This document shows positions 35,086 to 40,689 of a stretch of DNA of 40,689 bases, piece after piece; within the stretch, counting starts at the first letter, position 1; each line of letters opens with the position of its first letter. The DNA is taken from the NCBI GenBank assembly GCA_950073835.1, contig CATMRP010000024.1, forward strand, positions 1-40,689, read 5' to 3'. The notes beneath the pieces were generated by a model, which was given only the letters and a program-made list of their open reading frames with translations, had not been told where the DNA came from and did not search any database. The position numbers and the translations under genes are program-made. Source of the stretch: an uncultured Alteromonadaceae bacterium (GTDB lineage: Bacteria > Pseudomonadota > Gammaproteobacteria > Enterobacterales > Alteromonadaceae).

Positions 35086-36411
35086 ATGACTGAAACAGTG
35101 CGTTCACCACAGTATGTTATTGCCGGTCTGGGACAGACCGGTCTTTCCTGTGTGCGCTATCTGCAACAACAATCGGTAGCGTTTAAAGTGTGGGACACCC
35201 GTGCTGGCTTCAGTGTCAGCAAGGAGCTGGCTGCCCAGGTAAACGCCGACATCAGCTGTGGTGATTTGCCGCAAAATTACTGGCAAGGCGTCACCCATCT
35301 GGTACTGAGCCCCGGTATCGCCACCGATTTACCTGAAGTCGCCCGGGCCAGGCAGATGGGGGTGAGCGTGATTGGTGATATTGAATTATTTGCCCAGGCG
35401 GTTAATCAGGCGGTCATTGGTATCACAGGCTCAAACGGCAAGACTACCGTTACCTTGTTAACTACACACATTCTTAAAAAGCTGGGCTTTAACGCCATTG
35501 CTGCCGGTAATGTGGGTTTACCGGCACTGGACTCACTGCAGCACAAAGCCGATATCTCAGTGCTTGAATTATCCAGTTTTCAGTTGGAAACCACCCGAAG
35601 TTTAGCGCTTTCTGCAGGAGTGATACTTAACATTTCAGCCGACCATCTCGACCGTCACCATACATTGGCGGCGTACAGTGAAGCCAAGCAACGTATTTAT
35701 AACCATTGCCGGGTCGCTGTGGTTAACCGCGATGATAGCAATACCATGCCGATGACGGCCGTCGAGACTAAATTAGCTACCGGCCTGACCCCGGCCAGCG
35801 AAGACTTTGGCTGGGATGCGGCCAGCCAAACCATAACTTATAATGGCAAGCCGTTACTGGCTTTGGCGGATACCGCGCTGGTGGGCTTGCATAATGCACT
35901 TAATATACAATCGGCGCTGGCGCTGGTCAGTGTCTTTAGTCAGGATTTGAATGCAGCCGCCGAGGCAGTGAAGTCTTTTAAGAGTGCCCCCCATCGCTGC
36001 ACGAAGATTGCCGAAGTCGCGGGCGTGAGTTTTATCGACGATTCAAAAGCAACCAACATCGGCGCCACCGAAGCGGCCCTGCAAGGGCTGGCTGGCAGCA
36101 TAAATGGTAAATTGATTCTCATTGCCGGCGGCGATGCGAAAGGCGCAGATTTAAGCGAGCTGGCCCCTGTATTATCAGCTTATGTGGATGTAGTCATTGC
36201 CCTTGGCAAAGATGGACGGGTGCTAAGTGATATAGCTGCGCACGGCTTTTATGTTGAAAGTCTTGAGCAGGCTGTTCAGCAAGCGTTTTCATTGGCGGAG
36301 CCCGGCGATACAGTACTATTGTCGCCGGCCTGTGCCAGCCTGGATATGTTTAAAAATTACCACCACCGGGCCGAGGTTTTCCAGCAGGCGGTAGAGGAGT
36401 TATCAGCATGA
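35086..36411 (+). CDS. murD: UDP-MurNAc-L-alanine:D-glutamate ligase MurD
   Basis: 441 residues. N-terminal Rossmann-like domain (VIAGLGQTGLSCVRYL), P-loop GITGSNGKTTVTLL, VLELSSFQLETT, LNISADHLDRH, and C-terminal FIDDSKATNIGAT and LLSPACASLDMFKNYHHR. It adds D-Glu to UDP-MurNAc-L-Ala. It lies 3 bp after mraY, with only a weak upstream TAGG, so coupling to mraY translation is likely. Confidence 0.97.
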   Translation: MTETVRSPQYVIAGLGQTGLSCVRYLQQQSVAFKVWDTRAGFSVSKELAAQVNADISCGDLPQNYWQGVTHLVLSPGIATDLPEVARARQMGVSVIGDIELFAQAVNQAVIGITGSNGKTTVTLLTTHILKKLGFNAIAAGNVGLPALDSLQHKADISVLELSSFQLETTRSLALSAGVILNISADHLDRHHTLAAYSEAKQRIYNHCRVAVVNRDDSNTMPMTAVETKLATGLTPASEDFGWDAASQTITYNGKPLLALADTALVGLHNALNIQSALALVSVFSQDLNAAAEAVKSFKSAPHRCTKIAEVAGVSFIDDSKATNIGATEAALQGLAGSINGKLILIAGGDAKGADLSELAPVLSAYVDVVIALGKDGRVLSDIAAHGFYVESLEQAVQQAFSLAEPGDTVLLSPACASLDMFKNYHHRAEVFQQAVEELSA

Positions 36412-37682
36412 ATGCCGTAACTTCCCAGCTGGCCGGTCTTTTCGCTGCGCGCCACGATAAGTCACACACCAGTGCTCCGGCGTTTGACGGTGGCATTGTG
36501 TTAGTAGCGTTTGCTCTGATGGCGATTGGTCTGATTATTGTGACCTCTGCCTCCATGCCGGTAGCCGACCGGCTTCATGACAACCCGTTTTATTTCTCTA
36601 TTCGTCACGGTATTTACCTGATTGGCGCCATTATCGCTGCCATGATTACGGTGCAGTTACCCATGCAGTTCTGGCGGGTGACCAACCCCTATATGTTACT
36701 GGCTGCCATAGGCTTGCTGGTGGCGGTACTGCTGATTGGCAGAAACGTTAATGGTTCTACCCGCTGGCTGGTAATCGGGCCCATTACGGTACAGGCCGCG
36801 GAACCGGCAAAACTGTTTTTCTTCTGTTATCTGGCGGGCTATATGGTCCGGCGTTACGATGAAGTGACAGAGAATCTGAAAGGTTTTATTAAACCGCTGG
36901 TCGTGTTCTTTATTCTGGCGTTGTTGTTACTGGCACAGCCCGATCTGGGCACCGTAGTGGTAATGCTGGCCACCACCATGGGGCTGTTGTTTTTAGCCGG
37001 TGCCAAACTATGGCAGTTTTTCGCTTTACTGTTTGCCGGGGTATTAGCCGTAGTTGCGCTGATTGTGGACTCAGAATACCGCTTGGCAAGGGTTACCTCA
37101 TTCTGGGATCCCTGGGCCGATCCCTTTGGCAGCGGTTATCAGCTGACCCAGTCTTTAATGGCTTACGGTCGGGGTAACTGGTTTGGTCAGGGACTGGGCA
37201 ACAGTTTACAAAAACTCGAATTCCTGCCCGAGGCGCACACTGACTTTGTTATGGCCATTTTAGCCGAAGAGCTGGGATTCACCGGGGTAATGGTAGTGCT
37301 GCTACTGATGCTGTGGCTGGTTATCCGCGCGCTACAAATTGGTAATCAGGCGCTGGCCAGTGAACGGGCATTTGAAGGCTTTCTGGCCTATGCCATTGGC
37401 ATTTGGTTCAGCTTCCAGACCGCCGTAAATATTGGGGCCAGTGCCGGCATTTTACCCACCAAAGGATTAACGCTGCCACTGGTGAGTTACGGAGGCTCAA
37501 GTTTAATCATAATGTCAGTGACAGTGGCTGTGCTGCTAAGAATTGATTTTGAATTACGGGTAGCAGGCGTTCAGGCACTGGATAAAGGCCGCAAGCGGGA
37601 AGGTAAAGCTAAAGTGAAGGCAGCCATGAAACCGCTACATGATAACGTTCAGGATTTACCGCAGGAGCCGAATGATGAGTAA
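36408..37682 (+). CDS. ftsW: SEDS peptidoglycan polymerase FtsW
   Basis: 424 residues with about ten membrane helices and a ~35-residue cytoplasmic N-terminus. SEDS family motifs: LVIGPITVQAAEPAKLFF, QPDLGTVVVML, EAHTDFVMAILAEELGF (with the catalytic-region acidic residues) and LPLVSYGGSSLI. It polymerises lipid II at the septum together with FtsI. The start overlaps murD as ATGA behind GAGGAG; the basic C-terminal tail (KGRKREGKAKVKAAMK) is cytoplasmic. Confidence 0.97.
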   Translation: MNAVTSQLAGLFAARHDKSHTSAPAFDGGIVLVAFALMAIGLIIVTSASMPVADRLHDNPFYFSIRHGIYLIGAIIAAMITVQLPMQFWRVTNPYMLLAAIGLLVAVLLIGRNVNGSTRWLVIGPITVQAAEPAKLFFFCYLAGYMVRRYDEVTENLKGFIKPLVVFFILALLLLAQPDLGTVVVMLATTMGLLFLAGAKLWQFFALLFAGVLAVVALIVDSEYRLARVTSFWDPWADPFGSGYQLTQSLMAYGRGNWFGQGLGNSLQKLEFLPEAHTDFVMAILAEELGFTGVMVVLLLMLWLVIRALQIGNQALASERAFEGFLAYAIGIWFSFQTAVNIGASAGILPTKGLTLPLVSYGGSSLIIMSVTVAVLLRIDFELRVAGVQALDKGRKREGKAKVKAAMKPLHDNVQDLPQEPNDE

Positions 37683-38739
37683 GCGTTGTCTGGTGATGGC
37701 TGGTGGTACCGGCGGGCATGTATTTCCCGGGATTGCGGTGGCCAATGAATTACAGCGTCGCGGCTGGCACATCGACTGGCTGGGCACAGCAGAGCGCATG
37801 GAAGCCCAGGTGGTACCGGCCCATGGCTTCCCGATCCACTTTATCCCGGTGAAAGGGCTACGCGGTAAAGGCCTTGCTGCCCGGGTAGCCGGCTTATTGG
37901 CGCTGGTAAAATCGTTGTTTAACGCCCGCAAAGTGCTACAACAGCTGAAACCGGATGTGGTTATCGGGATGGGCGGTTATGCCAGCGGGCCAGGCGGCGT
38001 TGCAGCGAAAAGCCTTGGCATCCCGATTGTCATCCACGAGCAAAATGCGGTGCCTGGCATGACTAACAAGTTACTAGCTCGAATTGCTAATAAAGTCATG
38101 CTTGGATTTGCTTCGGCGGCCCCGTACTTTGCCGGTGCTAAGAAAAAATGTCAGGCCGTGGGCAACCCGGTGCGGGATGAGATTCTCGCCATTGAGCCTA
38201 AGCGGCAAACCTCACAGCCCATGCGAATGCTGGTGGTGGGCGGCAGTCTGGGCGCGCGGCCACTGAACGAACAGTTGCCGGTGATCTGCCAGTCTTTTCC
38301 TGAACTGGAGGTTCGCCACCAGTGTGGTAAAGGCAACGAACAAGCCGTGCGCAGTGCTTATGGCAACAGGCCGGTTACCGTGACTGAATTTATTACCGAC
38401 ATGGCCGAGGCTTATCAGTGGGCTGATTTTGTTGTCTGTCGGGCCGGGGCATTAACCGTGGCAGAGGTTGCCGGTGCCGGTAAACCGGCCATTTTTGTGC
38501 CGCTGCCCCATGCTGTAGACGATCATCAAACCGTCAATGCGCGCTTTCTGGCCGACCAGAATGCCGCCAAAGTGGTGGCACAATCGACACTTAGCCAGGA
38601 ATTACCGGTGATTCTGCGTGACTGGCTGGAAAATCCTGATGACTGTGTCAGGATGGCGGCCAACGCGAAACAGTTTGCACCTTACAATGCAGCTCAGCAG
38701 GTAGCAGATGCCTGTGAAGCTTTAACCAGAGAGAGATAG
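37675..38739 (+). CDS. murG: UDP-GlcNAc:lipid I glycosyltransferase MurG
   Basis: 354 residues from the ATG at 37675, seven bases after AGGAG and overlapping the end of ftsW by eight; an earlier in-frame start at 37639 would add 12 residues outside the family. Signatures: VMAGGTGGHVFPGIAVA, GMGGYASGPGG, HEQNAVPGMTNKLLA, VGGSLGARPLNE and CRAGALTVAEVAGAGKP. A peripheral inner-membrane enzyme that adds GlcNAc to lipid I, giving lipid II. Confidence 0.97.
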   Translation: MSKRCLVMAGGTGGHVFPGIAVANELQRRGWHIDWLGTAERMEAQVVPAHGFPIHFIPVKGLRGKGLAARVAGLLALVKSLFNARKVLQQLKPDVVIGMGGYASGPGGVAAKSLGIPIVIHEQNAVPGMTNKLLARIANKVMLGFASAAPYFAGAKKKCQAVGNPVRDEILAIEPKRQTSQPMRMLVVGGSLGARPLNEQLPVICQSFPELEVRHQCGKGNEQAVRSAYGNRPVTVTEFITDMAEAYQWADFVVCRAGALTVAEVAGAGKPAIFVPLPHAVDDHQTVNARFLADQNAAKVVAQSTLSQELPVILRDWLENPDDCVRMAANAKQFAPYNAAQQVADACEALTRER

Positions 38740-38745
38740 CGGCAG

Positions 38746-40191
38746 ATGGTATTGGAAACGCCTTTTCAAAGCCCCCAGATGCGAAAGATCACGCGCATAT
38801 TTTTTGTTGGGATTGGCGGTGCCGGCATGGGCGGGATCGCCGAAGTGCTGTTGAATGAAGGCTACGATATTGCTGGTTCTGACATCCAGACCGGTGCCAT
38901 GACCGAACGCCTGACTGCGCTGGGCGCGGATATTGCCATTGGCCATCGCGCTGAAAATGTGGTGGATGCTAACGTTGTGGTGGTATCCAGTGCCATTAAC
39001 GAGGCCAATCCCGAGATTCAGTATGCCCGGGAAAAACGTATCCCGATTATCCGCCGCGCTGAAATGCTGGCTGAATTAATGCGTTTCCGGCATGGCATCG
39101 CGGTGGCTGGCACCCATGGTAAAACCACTACTACCAGCCTAATTGCGACTATTTTTGCCGAAGCCGAACGCGATCCCACTTTTGTGATTGGCGGCTTGCT
39201 AAACAGCGCCGGTACCAATGCACGACTCGGCAGCAGTCGCTTTTTAATCGCCGAAGCGGATGAGAGTGATGCTTCGTTCCTGCACCTTCAGCCGATGATG
39301 AGTGTGGTGACCAATATTGAAGCAGACCATATGGAAACCTATGGTGGTGACTTCAGTAAAATGACCGACACCTATATTGAGTTTTTGCATAACCTGCCGT
39401 TTTACGGGCAGGCCGTAGTATGTGGTGATGATCAGGTTATCCGTTCGCTGTTGCCGCAAATTGGTCGCAGCGTAATCACCTACGGTGTGGCTGAAGACAA
39501 CGATGTGTACGCCACCGACATTCATTATAGTTTTGGCTCGGCGAATTTTACCGTTCATCGCCCGGACCGCGAGCCACTACCGGTGAAGTTAAATCAGACC
39601 GGTAAGCACAATGTATTAAATGCCCTGGCTGCTATTGCGGTGGCCACGGAAGAAGGGATAGACGATCAGTCTGTTAAAGCTGCGCTGGCCGGTTTTGGTG
39701 GCATTGGTCGCCGTTTTGAGGTGCTGGGACAGTTTGATACCAGTGTCGGAGATGTGACCCTGGTGGATGATTATGGCCACCACCCAACGGAAGTGGCGGC
39801 GACCATTGAAGCGGCCCGTAACAACTGGCCGGATCAACGACTGGTAATGATTTATCAACCGCACCGATACACCCGGACCCGGGATCTTTATGAGGATTTC
39901 GTGGAAGTACTGTCTCAGGTGGATTGTTTATTACTGCTGGATGTTTATGCGGCCAGCGAACAACCAATCGATGGCGCAGACAGTCGCTCGCTGGCGCGCT
40001 CCATTCGGGCCCGCGGACAGTTAGAGCCGGTTTATGTCAGTGAACACAGTGAACTGCCTGCAATTCTTGCTAATCAGTTGCAGGATGGCGATATTGTGAT
40101 GACTCAGGGCGCTGGTAATGTTGGCCAGCTGGCCAGAAAACTGGCGGCAATGCAGTTAAACCCGCAGGTGATGCAGCAGGAGGAGCAGTAA
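38746..40191 (+). CDS. murC: UDP-N-acetylmuramate:L-alanine ligase MurC
   Basis: 481 residues. Conserved motifs: [33 protein letters not shown] (P-loop), [30 protein letters not shown] and [16 protein letters not shown]. It catalyses the first stem-peptide addition, L-Ala to UDP-MurNAc. It starts six bases after murG; its stop codon shares one base with the ddl start (TAATG). Confidence 0.98.
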   Translation: MVLETPFQSPQMRKITRIFFVGIGGAGMGGIAEVLLNEGYDIAGSDIQTGAMTERLTALGADIAIGHRAENVVDANVVVVSSAINEANPEIQYAREKRIPIIRRAEMLAELMRFRHGIAVAGTHGKTTTTSLIATIFAEAERDPTFVIGGLLNSAGTNARLGSSRFLIAEADESDASFLHLQPMMSVVTNIEADHMETYGGDFSKMTDTYIEFLHNLPFYGQAVVCGDDQVIRSLLPQIGRSVITYGVAEDNDVYATDIHYSFGSANFTVHRPDREPLPVKLNQTGKHNVLNALAAIAVATEEGIDDQSVKAALAGFGGIGRRFEVLGQFDTSVGDVTLVDDYGHHPTEVAATIEAARNNWPDQRLVMIYQPHRYTRTRDLYEDFVEVLSQVDCLLLLDVYAASEQPIDGADSRSLARSIRARGQLEPVYVSEHSELPAILANQLQDGDIVMTQGAGNVGQLARKLAAMQLNPQVMQQEEQ

Positions 40192-40689
40192 TGGACTTTA
40201 AAACTTATCCCCCGCAGGACTTCGGGCGTGTTGCTGTAATGTACGGCGGAGACTCCGCTGAGAGAGAAGTTTCGTTGCGCTCCGGCGAGGCTGTTTTAAA
40301 AGCCCTGAAAGGGGCCGGTGTAGAGGCCATTGCTTTTGATACGGCTGAGCGCCAACTAATTGAATTAATTGATGAAAAAGTCGACCGCGTACTAATAATG
40401 TTACATGGGCGTGGTGGCGAAGATGGCAGCATGCAAGGGGCGTTACAGCAGCTCAGAATACCTTATACAGGTAGCTCTGTACTGGGCTCTGCACTGGCGA
40501 TGGATAAGATCCATAGCAAACAAATCTGGCAGTGCCTGAATATTCCCACGGCAAAATATGAAATTGCTGTAAAAAGTCGCTTTGAAGCTGGATCATGCGG
40601 CGCTATAATGAGTAAATTAGGGGGAAAAGTCATGGTTAAACCGGCTCGGGAAGGTTCGAGCATCGGGATGGCCAAAGTGACTAGCGCTA
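40191..40689 (+). CDS. ddl: D-alanine:D-alanine ligase, 5' part (cut by window end)
   Basis: The first 166 codons of an ATP-grasp ligase of the DdlB type, open to the window edge. It begins at ATG 40191 behind AGGAGG. Family motifs: VMYGGDSAEREVSLRSGE, MLHGRGGEDGSMQGALQ, PYTGSSVLGSALAMDK and VKPAREGSSIGM. It makes D-Ala-D-Ala for MurF. The remaining ~140 residues, with the rest of the ATP-grasp domain, lie outside the window, where ftsQ would be expected next. Confidence 0.95.
   Translation, partial: MDFKTYPPQDFGRVAVMYGGDSAEREVSLRSGEAVLKALKGAGVEAIAFDTAERQLIELIDEKVDRVLIMLHGRGGEDGSMQGALQQLRIPYTGSSVLGSALAMDKIHSKQIWQCLNIPTAKYEIAVKSRFEAGSCGAIMSKLGGKVMVKPAREGSSIGMAKVTSA

Noticed and set aside
37639..37674. 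Longer MurG N-terminus from an upstream in-frame start
   Set aside because: It would lie wholly inside ftsW, add residues before the conserved start and ignore the AGGAG placed for ATG 37675.

Overview
The window is about 40.7 kb of gammaproteobacterial chromosome. Gene content and order point to the Alteromonadales, probably Alteromonadaceae. The clues are a complete-order gamma-type division and cell-wall (dcw) cluster, a PrsK/PrsR pair, a SapC-family protein, a peroxiredoxin-glutaredoxin hybrid, a CusBA-type metal efflux system, and many signal-peptide or lipoprotein hydrolases. Genes are dense. I see no tRNA, rRNA, CRISPR array, insertion sequence or prophage gene.

Layout. 1-8.1 kb, plus strand: a lipoprotein of the choice-of-anchor I type, an orphan response regulator with an unrecognised output region, a FabH-like ketoacyl synthase, and the PrsK histidine kinase / PrsR sigma-54 activator pair (no exosortase gene is in the window). 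8.1-11.6 kb, minus strand, in transcription order: a promoter, a cyclic-di-GMP-I (GEMM-I) riboswitch, an orphan ParA-type ATPase, a small ribbon-helix-helix protein and a membrane-bound TPR-GGDEF diguanylate cyclase. This is the most unusual part of the window: a c-di-GMP sensor RNA heads a ParA/RHH module that is followed, in the same direction, by an enzyme that makes c-di-GMP. 11.8-16.5 kb: housekeeping and accessory enzymes, namely a peroxiredoxin-glutaredoxin, a DUF6090-like membrane protein, an ABM-family monooxygenase-like protein, an M20 peptidase and an alpha/beta hydrolase.

16.5-23.2 kb, minus strand: a copper/silver-type RND efflux operon. In transcription order it has a Cys/His/Met-rich secreted protein behind a 23-bp palindrome, a TolC-family channel interrupted by one in-frame amber codon, a CusB adaptor fused to two CusF-like domains, and CusA. 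23.3-24.5 kb: an M19 dipeptidase lipoprotein. 25-27.3 kb, plus strand: a SapC-family protein and a ModF-like double-ABC ATPase.

27.3-40.7 kb, plus strand: the dcw cluster mraZ-rsmH-ftsL-ftsI-murE-murF-mraY-murD-ftsW-murG-murC-ddl, with ddl cut by the window end. Neighbouring genes overlap or abut by a few bases throughout. A promoter followed by three AGTGG repeats at exact 10-bp spacing (the expected MraZ operator) precedes mraZ. These genes make UDP-MurNAc-pentapeptide, lipid I and lipid II, and supply the septal transpeptidase and SEDS glycosyltransferase.
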